Shown piece by piece: positions 6,632-15,030 of a stretch of 64,000 nucleotides of DNA. Every line of letters begins with the position of its first letter. The stretch's first letter is position 1. The translations under genes were made by a program, and so were the position numbers. The stretch comes from Myxococcales bacterium (GTDB taxonomy: Bacteria > Myxococcota > Myxococcia > Myxococcales > Myxococcaceae). The notes beneath the pieces were generated by a model that worked only from the letters and a program-made list of their open reading frames with translations, did no database searches and was not told the origin of the DNA. Location: the NCBI GenBank assembly GCA_016191815.1, contig JACPVI010000024.1:82878-146877 (forward strand), written 5' to 3'.

Positions 6632-9091
6632 CAGCTCGTCGGCGGACTCCTCCGCCGGCTCCGGCTGCACCGATGCCCCTCCGAAGACGATCTGGGTCTG
6701 CTTGGCCAGCTCGGGGACGAGCCGGGAGACGATCGCGCTCGCCGCCTCGGCGGCGGCCTCGGGAAGCAACACCGCCCAGCTGCCCTCGCCCAGGTGCGCC
6801 ACCACGTCCGGGGTCCGCAATCTGCCGCGGATCAGCGCGGCGCACTCCCGAACGCCGCTCTCCACCGGGCGCTGCGCTTTCAAGACCGCCAGCGACAGGG
6901 CCCGCCCGTATCGGCGGGAGCGCGACAGCTCCTGGTCCAGGCGCACCAAAAGGCCCGAACGGTCGAGCAGCCCCGTCTCCGGATCGCTCCCCACCCTCCG
7001 GAGCATGGAGAGGCTCCGCGCCAGATCGCGCTCGGTGGCGCGCAGGCGCAGCGCCCGCTCTGTCCGACTCAAGAGCTCGAGCGCCTGGAAGGGCTTGGCC
7101 ATGTAGTCCACCGCGCCCAAGTTCAAGGCTCGCACCTTCTCTGCCACCCCCTGGTGGGCAGAGAGGAGGATCACCGGGATGTCGCTGGTGTCGGTGGAGG
7201 TCTTCAGGGCCTTGGCGGCGTCCAGCCCGTCCATCTTCGGCAGGAACACGTCCATCACTACCAAGTCCGGGTGCAGCCCCCTCGCCTTGGCGAGTCCCTC
7301 GGCGCCATCGCGCGCCACCTCCACCCGGTAACGGGACCTCAGAATCTCCGCCAGCACCGCCGCCACCTCGGGCTCGTCCTCCACCACGAGGATCCGGGCC
7401 TGCTCGGTGGTGGGCGATGGGGGCGGCTCGGGGCGCGCCGCCGCGGCTTCCTCGGCAAGAGGGAGCACGAACACCATCTCGCACCCGTTCTCCGGCAGGT
7501 TCTCGGACCAGATCTCCCCGCCGTGCAGCTCCACGAAGTCCTTGCAGATGGCCAGCCCCAGCCCGGTTCCTCCCTTGCCGTGGTGGAACTTGTCGAAGAC
7601 CAGGTGCAGCTCGTCGGTGGGAATCCCGGGGCCGTCGTCCTGCACCTCGACTCGCGCCGCGTCTCCGTCGGGCCGCCTCAGCCTCTGCGCCCTCACCACC
7701 ACCTCTCCGCTCGGCTTGGCGTGGTGGATGGCGTTGATGATCAGGTTCTGCAGGACCTGGCAGATCTTCACCTCGTCGCCCACCGCCATCAGGCTCTCGG
7801 GCGTCTCGCTGCGCAGGGAGACCCCCCGCTCGCTGGCCAAGATCTCCAGCTCCGCCGCGGTCTCCTTGCACAGCTCCGCCACGTCCAGCATGCGCGCGTC
7901 GAGCGCCAGCCGTGCCCCCTGGCCCTTGCCGCGCTCGAGGAGATTCTCGACCAGGTCGAGGATCTTCTTCCCCATCCGCACCACCGCCTCGGTGGACGCC
8001 TGCTGGCCCGGCTCGAGGTCGGTGTCCAGCAACAGCCGGCCGTGGCCGAGCAGGACCTGAAGCGGCGCCCTCAGGTCGTGGCTGCAGACGGCGATGATCT
8101 CGTCCTTGAGGCGGTTCAGCTCCTTGAGGCGCTTGTTGGCCTCGATCAGCTCGCGGTAGCGGTCGACGTACGCGGATTCCAGATCTTCTCGCTTGCGCCT
8201 GACCGCGGCGTGGAGCCTCGCGTTCCTGATGGAGTTCGCCAGGGAAGCGGCCACCGCCCGGGCGAACTCCTGCTCCTCCCGGCCGAAGCCCGCCTCTCCC
8301 TTGGAGAGCCTGAGGAAGAGCGCCCCGAGGAGGTCCTCGTGGCAGATGAGCGGCTGCACCAGGATGCTGCGCACGCCGACCGGGGCGATGAAGCGGCGGA
8401 CCTCCTCCATCAGCGGATCGCGGGTGGCGTCGGCCACGTGCACCGCATGGCGGGTCTCCAGCGCGCGCCGCAGCTCGGGGTACTTGGCGAGGTCGAGCTT
8501 TAGGGGCAGCGTGCGCGGCGGCTCGCGCGAGGCCACCACTCTCGCCACCCGCGGGCTGTCGCCCTCCACCAGCACCACCGAGCAGCGGTCCGAGGGCACC
8601 ACCTGGCCAATCTTCTCCACCGCGATCGAGAGCACCTGCTCCAGCTCGAGCGAGCTGGTCGCCGCCTGGGTGATCTCCAGGAGCGTCTCCAGGCGCAGGC
8701 GGGAGGCGTTCTCGCGCTCCACCAGGCGGCGCGCGCGCAGCACCGCTTCTATCCGCGAGGCCAGCTCCTCGTGGGAGTGTACCCAGTCCTCCACGTCGAG
8801 CGATCGCAAGCCGGCCCGTCCGTGCGACAGATCGGCCAGCACCGGCACGTCCCGCAAGGACTCCGCCGCGCGAATCACCGCCAGCGCCTCGCCCGCCTTC
8901 TTCGGCGCGGAGGAGAGGAGAATGGCCTCGGGCTTCATGTTGGCCGCGGCGGCCAGCACCGCGTCGGCGCTCTCCGCCACTGCGCAGAAGTACCCGGAGC
9001 TCGAGAGCGCCTGTAGCGCTGGCGCAGACGACTCCCTGGGCCCCACCAACAGGACCCGGCCGCGAAGGCTCAGACTGGTCCTATCCCTCAA
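6596..9091 (-). CDS. Hybrid sensor histidine kinase (pseudo-REC, GAF, HisKA, HATPase, REC, degenerate GGDEF)
   Basis: 831 residues from a TTG start. Order: an N-terminal receiver-like fold without the phospho-acceptor Asp (residues 10-120); a GAF domain (about 150-300); a HisKA dimerisation helix with the phospho-acceptor His in SHDLRAPL; and HATPase_c with N-box NLIINAIHHA, G1 DDGPGIP and G2 GTGLGLAI. A complete REC domain follows, with Asp in LVVMDVFLPKMDG and Lys in YMAKPF. The C-terminal ~160 residues start like a GGDEF domain (DPETGLLDRSGL, RSRRYGRALSLAV), but the signature loop is HLGEGSW instead of GGDEF, so no cyclase activity is expected. It is probably soluble, since no membrane segment is seen. 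It is divergent from the OmpA-family gene. Confidence 0.92.
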   Translation of the reverse strand: MRDRTSLSLRGRVLLVGPRESSAPALQALSSSGYFCAVAESADAVLAAAANMKPEAILLSSAPKKAGEALAVIRAAESLRDVPVLADLSHGRAGLRSLDVEDWVHSHEELASRIEAVLRARRLVERENASRLRLETLLEITQAATSSLELEQVLSIAVEKIGQVVPSDRCSVVLVEGDSPRVARVVASREPPRTLPLKLDLAKYPELRRALETRHAVHVADATRDPLMEEVRRFIAPVGVRSILVQPLICHEDLLGALFLRLSKGEAGFGREEQEFARAVAASLANSIRNARLHAAVRRKREDLESAYVDRYRELIEANKRLKELNRLKDEIIAVCSHDLRAPLQVLLGHGRLLLDTDLEPGQQASTEAVVRMGKKILDLVENLLERGKGQGARLALDARMLDVAELCKETAAELEILASERGVSLRSETPESLMAVGDEVKICQVLQNLIINAIHHAKPSGEVVVRAQRLRRPDGDAARVEVQDDGPGIPTDELHLVFDKFHHGKGGTGLGLAICKDFVELHGGEIWSENLPENGCEMVFVLPLAEEAAAARPEPPPSPTTEQARILVVEDEPEVAAVLAEILRSRYRVEVARDGAEGLAKARGLHPDLVVMDVFLPKMDGLDAAKALKTSTDTSDIPVILLSAHQGVAEKVRALNLGAVDYMAKPFQALELLSRTERALRLRATERDLARSLSMLRRVGSDPETGLLDRSGLLVRLDQELSRSRRYGRALSLAVLKAQRPVESGVRECAALIRGRLRTPDVVAHLGEGSWAVLLPEAAAEAASAIVSRLVPELAKQTQIVFGGASVQPEPAEESADELLERALKLVPGS

Positions 9092-9168
9092 GCCCCCTGA
9101 TTATGCCAGAGACCCGACCTGCCAGGTCTTCCCGGCGATCACGACCTGATGTGGGTGAGTCCACCGAT

Positions 9169-9196
9169 TTGTGGCACCCAGGCACGCAGGTATAGT
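9169..9196 (+). promoter_or_regulatory. Putative sigma-70 promoter upstream of OmpA-family gene
   Basis: TTGTGG (9169-9174) and TATAGT (9191-9196) are separated by 16 bases, about 55 bases before the ATG at 9251. The -10 box is close to consensus and the -35 box is moderate. It lies in the divergent gap between the sensor kinase and the OmpA-family gene and points toward the latter. Confidence 0.5.
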
Positions 9197-9250
9197 GCGC
9201 CCGTCCGCGCGCCCCGAGGCCGGTGCGTGTGCGGACGCGAGGTTGCAGCC

Positions 9251-11419
9251 ATGCCACGTGTGGTTGTGTTGACGGTGCTCTGCTCCACTGCCGCAGTTGC
9301 GCAGGCGAGTGGCGACGAATGGAGCACCTTCCCTTCATTGCCCCCGGCCGAAGCCGCGCCTCCGACCTCGGGTCCCGAAGCGGTCCCGAAGCCCGCGCAC
9401 GCGCCGGACGCAAAGCCTGCCGCTGCGAGTGAGGCGCCCGCGCCCGGGAAGGTGGACCCAGCCCGCAGCCGCGTCGAGGAGCGGATCGGGGCGGCCAAGC
9501 GGAAGGCGAGCGAGGAGGCGAAGGTCATCTCCAGCGAGGAGCGCTACCTTCCCGGCAGCGAGCCCCACAGCCCGAGCACCACCGGCAACGCCTTCTCGGC
9601 GAAGTCCAACCTCCGCGTCTCCCCGGGGGTGGTCGGCATCGGGCTCTTGCACGTCGGAAGCGCGGACATCGGCCGCCGGGGGCTGGTCCGCTTCTCGGTG
9701 ACCGGCGAGTACATGAGCCTCTCCGACTTCCCGGTGCTCAAGGCGCAGAACATCCGCTCCGCGGGCACCTTCGCGGCCTCGTTCGTCCCCCTCGAGTGGC
9801 TGGAGACGTACGTGGGCTACTCGGCGTCGGCGAACACCAACTCCGCCTCCTCGCCCAACCTCATCCAGGCTTTGGGCGACATCACCTTCGGGGCCAAGGC
9901 CTCGCGCAGGTGGGCGAAGGGGCTCTCGGCGGGGCTGGACCTTAGGCTGCTCACCTTCTCCGGCGTGGGGAACCAGGGCATCGACCGGTGGGCGGTCGGC
10001 TTTTCCCCCGAGTTGGTCACCACCTACGACGTCCGCGAGGCGGCCCAGAGCGTGCCGCTCCGGCTGCACGCGAACCTGGGGCTGGCGCTCGATGGCACCG
10101 GGAACCTGGTGCGCAACCGCGAGCTGAACGCGGTGGAGGAGTTCGCCTTGGGGGTCAACAAGTACAACCGCTTCAGCCTAGGACTGGCGGCCGAGGCTCC
10201 ATTGCCTTGGGTCACTCCCTTCCTCGAGTACGGCCTCGCGCTGCCGCTGGGGGTCGCCGGCGGAGCGTTGGTGGGCCCCGACCGGAAGCGCTACCCGGTC
10301 GGCCAGGTGATGGCGCAGACGATCGGGCTCGGGCTCAAGCTCACTGCGGTGAAGGATCTCACCCTGATGGCGGCGGTGGACTTCGGGCTCAGCCAAAGGG
10401 TCGGGCTGGGCGTTCCGGCCACCCAGCCGTTCAACTTCCTGCTCGGAGCCGCCTTCAACATCGACCCCTACCAGCGAGGAGAGACCAAGGTCGTGGAGGT
10501 CACCCGGGAGCGCGAGGTGGGCAAACCGCAGGTCGAGCCACCCAAGACCGGTAAAGTCAGCGGGAAGGTGGTGGACAGGGCGACCCAGAAGCCGATCCCC
10601 GGGGTGATCGTGGCGATGGCAGGAGCCGGCCTCCCTCCGGTGGCCTCGGACGCGGACTCCGGGGCGTTCCTCACCCACGAGCTGCCGAGCGGGCCGGTGC
10701 GGCTGGTGGCGCACAAGGACGGCTACAAGGAGTCCTCCCACGAGGTGATGCTCGAGGCGGGGAAGACCGCCGCGGTGGAGCTGGCGCTCGAGTCGGAGGC
10801 TCGAAGGGCCTCGTTCGAGGTGTCGGTGACGGCGAAGAAAAAGCCGGTGCCGGCCTCGGTGGCGTTCGTCGGACCGGCGCAGCACCAAGGCGCGGTTTCG
10901 GGTAGCGGCGAGCCCTTGAAGGCCGAGCTGCCCGCCGGCCGATACGTGGTGAACGTCACCTCCGAAGGCCACCTGGCGCAGACGCGGGAGGTCCAGGTGA
11001 CCGAGGGGGCGAAGATGCCGCTCGCCTTCGAGCTGGTGCCCGAGCCCGCGAAGAAGCTGGTGGTGGTGAAGGAGAACCGGATCGAGATCCTCCAGCAGGT
11101 GCACTTCGCGACCGCCAAGGCGACCTTGATGGCCGACTCGCACAGCCTGCTCCAGCAGGTGGTGGACGCGATCGTGAAGAACGGCATCAAGAAGATCCGG
11201 ATCGAAGGTCACACCGACAACCGCGGCGGGAAGTCGCGCAACCAGAAGCTCTCCGAGGACCGAGCCAGATCGGTGGCGGATTACCTCATCTCGCAGGGAA
11301 TCGACGCCAGCCGGGTGGAGACCGGCGGCTTCGGGGACACCCGGCCGATCGCCCCCAACCTCACCGCTCGCGGTAGGGAGCTGAACCGGCGGGTGGAATT
11401 CCTCATCCTCGAGCGGTAG
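9251..11419 (+). CDS. OmpA-family outer-membrane protein with beta-barrel and carboxypeptidase-regulatory-like domains
   Basis: 722 residues from ATG 9251, preceded by GAGG and followed by a clean signal peptide (VVVLTVLCSTAAVAQA). Residues about 30-110 are Pro/Ala/Lys-rich. About 110-405 look like an outer-membrane barrel of alternating strands (LVRFSVTGEYMSL, YVGYSASANTNS, LEYGLALPLG). Two Ig-like carboxypeptidase-regulatory or PEGA-type domains follow (GKVSGKVVDRATQKPIPGVIV and a shorter second copy). The C-terminal ~110 residues are an OmpA peptidoglycan-binding domain (IEGHTDNRGG..N..LSEDRARSV, LNRRVEFLIL). It probably tethers the outer membrane to the cell wall. It is divergent from the sensor kinase with its own likely promoter. 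Confidence 0.88.
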   Translation: MPRVVVLTVLCSTAAVAQASGDEWSTFPSLPPAEAAPPTSGPEAVPKPAHAPDAKPAAASEAPAPGKVDPARSRVEERIGAAKRKASEEAKVISSEERYLPGSEPHSPSTTGNAFSAKSNLRVSPGVVGIGLLHVGSADIGRRGLVRFSVTGEYMSLSDFPVLKAQNIRSAGTFAASFVPLEWLETYVGYSASANTNSASSPNLIQALGDITFGAKASRRWAKGLSAGLDLRLLTFSGVGNQGIDRWAVGFSPELVTTYDVREAAQSVPLRLHANLGLALDGTGNLVRNRELNAVEEFALGVNKYNRFSLGLAAEAPLPWVTPFLEYGLALPLGVAGGALVGPDRKRYPVGQVMAQTIGLGLKLTAVKDLTLMAAVDFGLSQRVGLGVPATQPFNFLLGAAFNIDPYQRGETKVVEVTREREVGKPQVEPPKTGKVSGKVVDRATQKPIPGVIVAMAGAGLPPVASDADSGAFLTHELPSGPVRLVAHKDGYKESSHEVMLEAGKTAAVELALESEARRASFEVSVTAKKKPVPASVAFVGPAQHQGAVSGSGEPLKAELPAGRYVVNVTSEGHLAQTREVQVTEGAKMPLAFELVPEPAKKLVVVKENRIEILQQVHFATAKATLMADSHSLLQQVVDAIVKNGIKKIRIEGHTDNRGGKSRNQKLSEDRARSVADYLISQGIDASRVETGGFGDTRPIAPNLTARGRELNRRVEFLILER

Positions 11420-11493
11420 TCCGGGCGCGAGTCGCCGCTGTCGCGGACCTAGGAGTCGCGGATCCACACGGTCTCTCATCGATCGTGGACCTC

Positions 11494-11517
11494 GTGAACG
11501 TGAACGTGAACGTGAAC
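11494..11517 (+). repeat. Hexanucleotide tandem repeat (GTGAAC x4)
   Basis: Four perfect tandem copies of GTGAAC occupy 11494-11517, in the short gap between the OmpA-family gene and the next lipoprotein gene. The unit length is a multiple of three, but the tract lies upstream of the chosen start (11562), so any effect would be on transcription or translation initiation. Confidence 0.8.
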
Positions 11518-11561
11518 GTCGGCGACAACGTTTGGCTCTCGGCCAGTGCGATCCGTCTAGA

Positions 11562-13151
11562 ATGAAGCCGATGCGCCACTTGCCGCTTGGCCTCCTCGCT
11601 GCGCTGGCTTGCACTCCTCCGCCGCCCCCGCCGCCGCCGCCCCGCGACCCGCCCCAGGTGTTCCTGCTCGCCCCGGAGGCGAACGTGGTGGGCACCAGCA
11701 TCAAGCTCACCTTGAACGTGAACGGCTGCGACAAGGTGGCGAGCGCGTCGGTGCTCGACCGCGAGTCGTTCATCAAGAACGTCGACTTCCAGGGAAACCC
11801 CACCACGGTGGAGATCGCCTCCAACGAGCTTTCGAGCCAGTACGCCACCCTGGGCATCGCCGCGGACCTCTCGCTGGTGGCGAAGGCCACCTGCGACGAC
11901 GGCCGCACCAACAAGTCGCAGCCCACGCCGGCCAAGTTCTTCCCGGTGGAGCAGGTGGTGGAGAGCGCCGCGGGGAATCAGATGGCGCCGGACGTCTTCT
12001 ACGCGGAGGGAGGCATCGGCGGGACGGGCACCACCTTCGTCGGCTGCGTGGGCACCCAGTCGGGAACCGCGCTCGCCAGGGTGGACACCACCGGCACGGT
12101 GATCGGCGCCAACACCAGCCTGCCCTTCCCCTGCTCCTATCTCTCGCAGTTCACCGACAAGAACGCCGCCACCGGCAAGCGGTGGATGTGGGAGCGCGGC
12201 AAGGGAGCCTTCGCCTTCGATCAGAACCTGAACATCACCTCGTACTACGTGGGCGCGCTCTACGCCCTGGGCGTCGGGCCGGACGGAGACGCGATCGTCT
12301 ACGAGAGCAAGGCGCCGGTCAGCTCGGTGATGCGCATCTCCCACGCGGCCGCGCCGCCGGGAAACCTGAGGTGGGCGGGCGGCTACAAGCCCAGCGGCCT
12401 CTTGATGGGAAACCCGGTGGTGCAGACGCAGCTCAACGCGGTGGCGCTCCCGGTCTGGTACGACGAGATCGGCGCCTACAACGGCACCGTGCGCATCGAG
12501 CGTGTGGACTACTCGAACGGCGCCTTCGTGGGGAGGAACGACCTCAAGGTGATCGAGTACGGCTTCCTCAACGCGCCGCGGATTCCCCCCGCGGTGTTCA
12601 ACTCCGACGCCTCGATTCTCTACTTCCCCTTCCAGACCGGCCAGGCGGTCAACACCGCCACCTCGGCGGTGATCGCCTGCGCCACCAACGCCGACGGCTG
12701 CGCGGGCGCCTCGCAAAGGTGGCAGAGCCCCATCCTCACCGGGCTCGTGGCGGCCAACATTCCCTTCTCCAACGGGAGCCAAGTGGCCGCGATCGCCGCC
12801 CAACACCTCTGGTTCCTCAACGCCACCAACGGCCAGGTGACGAACTTCGCGGGCAAGGCGATCATCCCCGATGGCTCGCTGGTCACTCTCGGGGCGCAGG
12901 CAGGGTTGGGGACGGACTTTTACGTCCTGAACGGTCCGGTGGGCGGCTACCCGGTGGAGATCGTGGCGGTCGATTCGCCCTCCGACGGGGAGCTCTACCG
13001 CTACCAGATGAGCGGAGGGGTGAGCCCCACCAACGCGCTCACCATGGCCGTGGATGACTGGGGCGCAGCCTGGCTGCGGATCGGGCTCAAGCTGGTGAAG
13101 CCGCTGCCCCTCAAGCAGTACCGGCTCGTCCGCGGAGCAAACAGCGGGTGA
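11562..13151 (+). CDS. Lipoprotein of unknown function with poly-proline linker
   Basis: 529 residues from ATG 11562. The signal MKPMRHLPLGLLAALAC ends at a lipidatable Cys, followed immediately by Thr and nine consecutive prolines. The body has no domain I recognise. It reads as a secreted, strand-rich protein: an Ig-like opening (QVFLLAPEANVVG..IKLTLNV) and then repeated short segments about values being shown or stored (ALGVGPDGDAIVYES, VGGYPVEIVAV), which could form a beta-propeller. Several Cys residues (GCD, TCDDG, GCVG, FPCSY, CATNADGCAG) may form disulfides. It runs in the same direction as its neighbours, with a GTGAAC repeat upstream. Confidence 0.7.
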   Translation: MKPMRHLPLGLLAALACTPPPPPPPPPRDPPQVFLLAPEANVVGTSIKLTLNVNGCDKVASASVLDRESFIKNVDFQGNPTTVEIASNELSSQYATLGIAADLSLVAKATCDDGRTNKSQPTPAKFFPVEQVVESAAGNQMAPDVFYAEGGIGGTGTTFVGCVGTQSGTALARVDTTGTVIGANTSLPFPCSYLSQFTDKNAATGKRWMWERGKGAFAFDQNLNITSYYVGALYALGVGPDGDAIVYESKAPVSSVMRISHAAAPPGNLRWAGGYKPSGLLMGNPVVQTQLNAVALPVWYDEIGAYNGTVRIERVDYSNGAFVGRNDLKVIEYGFLNAPRIPPAVFNSDASILYFPFQTGQAVNTATSAVIACATNADGCAGASQRWQSPILTGLVAANIPFSNGSQVAAIAAQHLWFLNATNGQVTNFAGKAIIPDGSLVTLGAQAGLGTDFYVLNGPVGGYPVEIVAVDSPSDGELYRYQMSGGVSPTNALTMAVDDWGAAWLRIGLKLVKPLPLKQYRLVRGANSG

Positions 13152-13211
13152 GGCGGCTGGCCGAGCGGCCTGCCTCGTGGGCCCCCCGGCCCGGTAAGCT
13201 GAGGAGGAACG

Positions 13212-14144
13212 ATGCCCCGGGCCGTCACCTTCCTGGCGCTGCTTTTCCGAATAGGGCTGGGCCTCCTCGCCGCGGCCATCGCAGCCGGCTGCGCGCATCG
13301 GCCGCCCGCGGGGCCACCGCCGCAGCTGAAGATGCAGCTCGACGTGAAGGGGAGAGGCGAACCGGTGGTGCTGGTGGGAGGAGAGCTGGTTGGCTGGCTC
13401 GACTGGACGACACACCAGGAGGCGATCGCGAAGGGAAGGGCCGCGCTCAGGGCCCAGCCGCTGGCGGTCCAGTACGGCATCGAAGACCGCCCGCTGCCCG
13501 ATGGCTACTCGGTGAAGCTGGAGGCGGACGCACTCATCGCCGGGCTGGACGAGATGGGCATCTCCCACCCGGTGGACCTGGTCGGTTGGTCCTACGGGGC
13601 GCTGATCGCGTTGGAGCTGGCGCTGGAGCATCCGGTACGGGTGCGGACGCTGGCGCTCATCGAGCCGCCGGCCTTCTGGGTGCTGGCGGCCACCGGCCGG
13701 AGCAACCCGGAGCTGGATCAGGAGTCGAAGGCGCTGCGCGAGCTGGCGCGCTTGCTCACGGTCAGGCCAAGCGACCAGCGGCTGATCGCGTACCTGCACG
13801 CGATGGCAATCGTGCCGAAGAGCCGCTCTCCGCGGGAGTTTCCGCGGTGGGCGGACTGGCTGCAGCACCGGCGCTCGCTGCGGATCGGCGAGGCGGCCTG
13901 GGCGGCTCGGGGAGAAGTGGCGCGCCTGCGCGCGCTGGACCGCCCGGTGCTGCTGGTCAAAGGAGGTGGATCGGCGCGGCTGCACCACGAGGTCGTCCAC
14001 GGCTTGGCCTCGGAGCTGCCGCGGGCGATCCTGGTGGAGCTTCCGAGCGGGCACGCGCCTCACGAAGTTTCGCCGGAGGCATTCCTGCAGAATCTGGAGA
14101 TGTTCCACGCCGCCGCGCACGCCAGCGAGTCTCCCGGCCTGTGA
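13212..14144 (+). CDS. Alpha/beta hydrolase lipoprotein
   Basis: 310-residue alpha/beta-hydrolase fold protein with an N-terminal lipoprotein signal (LLAAAIAAGC), so it is membrane-anchored outside the cytoplasm. The nucleophile elbow is GWSYG (Ser at residue about 127) and the catalytic His is probably in SGHAPHEV near the C-terminus. The usual strand-3 HG motif is replaced by VLVGGELVGW, a departure from the common G-x-x-x-x HG oxyanion loop. ATG 13212 is preceded by GAGGAGGAACG at good spacing. The substrate is unknown. Confidence 0.8.
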   Translation: MPRAVTFLALLFRIGLGLLAAAIAAGCAHRPPAGPPPQLKMQLDVKGRGEPVVLVGGELVGWLDWTTHQEAIAKGRAALRAQPLAVQYGIEDRPLPDGYSVKLEADALIAGLDEMGISHPVDLVGWSYGALIALELALEHPVRVRTLALIEPPAFWVLAATGRSNPELDQESKALRELARLLTVRPSDQRLIAYLHAMAIVPKSRSPREFPRWADWLQHRRSLRIGEAAWAARGEVARLRALDRPVLLVKGGGSARLHHEVVHGLASELPRAILVELPSGHAPHEVSPEAFLQNLEMFHAAAHASESPGL

Positions 14145-14247
14145 CTGCGAGCCCGCCTCGCCCCGGGGCGAGCTCCCCGCCTAGAAAGGGCGAAACCCGA
14201 GTCTGAGACACGCTTGGGCCGGGCCGCGCTGGGGGGCGCCCGGTGAG

Positions 14248-15024
14248 TCACCTACCCGCCGTCGCCTCGCCGGCCGGGTCTCGCTGTGGCTTGTTAGCGA
14301 CCAGCAGGGCCTCGACGTTTCCCGCCGGGCCTGCCACCGGCGAGTCCATCACCCCCCGCACCTCGAGGCCCAATCCTTGCGCGAAGGCGGCGATGCGCTC
14401 GATCGCCTCGCGCCGCGCCTTTGGGTCGCGCACCACCCCGCCCTTCCCCACCTTCTCCGGCCCGACCTCGAACTGCGGCTTCACCAGGGCCACCACCAGC
14501 CCGCCGGGCTTGAGCCGCGCCGCCACGGGCGGCAGCACCAGCCTGAGCGAGATGAAGCTCACGTCGATCGTGGCCGCGTCCACCAGCTCCGGGAGCTCTC
14601 GCTCGCTCAGGTAGCGGGCGTTCACCCGCTCGACCGAGACCACCCGCGGGTCGCGCCGCAGCTTCTCGTGGAGCTGCCCGTAACCCACGTCGATGGCGTA
14701 CACCTTCCGCGCGCCCTGCTGGAGCATCACGTCGGTGAATCCGCCGGTGCTCGCGCCGATGTCCGCCGCCACCTTCCCCTCCAGCCGCAGCTCGAAGCGG
14801 TCGACCGCGGCCTTCAGCTTCAGCCCGCCGCGCGACACGTAGGGCAGCGTCTCGCCTTTGAGCCGCAGCTCGGCGTCGCCGGCAACCAGCGTGCCCGGCT
14901 TGTCCACCCGCCGCTCGCCCACCATCACCTGCCCCGCGAGGACGAGCGCTTGGGCCTTGGCCCGCGACGGCGCGAGCCCTCGCTCGACCAGGAGCACGTC
15001 CAGCCTCTGCTTGCGCGGCTTCAC
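14248..15024 (-). CDS. tlyA: TlyA-family rRNA methyltransferase
   Basis: 258 residues, the usual TlyA length. It has an N-terminal S4 RNA-binding domain (RLDVLLVERGLAPSRAKAQAL, residues 5-65) and a linker PYVSRGGLKLK. An FtsJ/RrmJ-type SAM methyltransferase follows with motif I ADIGASTGGFTDVML, AIDVGYGQ, the catalytic-site DVSFIS, and ALVKPQFE supplying Lys and Glu. TlyA enzymes 2'-O-methylate cytidines in 16S and/or 23S rRNA. The gene follows the prenyl-diphosphate synthase with a 6-bp gap, the common ispA-tlyA arrangement, but dxs, often located between them, is absent here. Confidence 0.92.
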   Translation of the reverse strand: MKPRKQRLDVLLVERGLAPSRAKAQALVLAGQVMVGERRVDKPGTLVAGDAELRLKGETLPYVSRGGLKLKAAVDRFELRLEGKVAADIGASTGGFTDVMLQQGARKVYAIDVGYGQLHEKLRRDPRVVSVERVNARYLSERELPELVDAATIDVSFISLRLVLPPVAARLKPGGLVVALVKPQFEVGPEKVGKGGVVRDPKARREAIERIAAFAQGLGLEVRGVMDSPVAGPAGNVEALLVANKPQRDPAGEATAGR

Positions 15025-15030
15025 CTGCCC

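Noticed and set aside
6012..7871. Open frame of 619 codons on the minus strand crossing the HEPN and sensor-kinase genes
   Set aside because: Out of frame with the sensor kinase and antisense to the toxin; Gly/Arg/Ala-rich shadow.
9171..9190. Sigma-54-like TGGCAC element ahead of the OmpA-family gene
   Set aside because: The -12 TTGC part is absent at the required spacing. The sigma-70 reading with TATAGT is better.
11403..14120. Open frame of 905 codons on the minus strand
   Set aside because: Antisense to the two lipoprotein genes, with no motif and a His/Arg-rich shadow composition.
14157..14172. Perfect palindrome CTCGCCCCGGGGCGAG
   Set aside because: No loop and no T-run. Such palindromes occur by chance in DNA of this composition, so it is not called a terminator.
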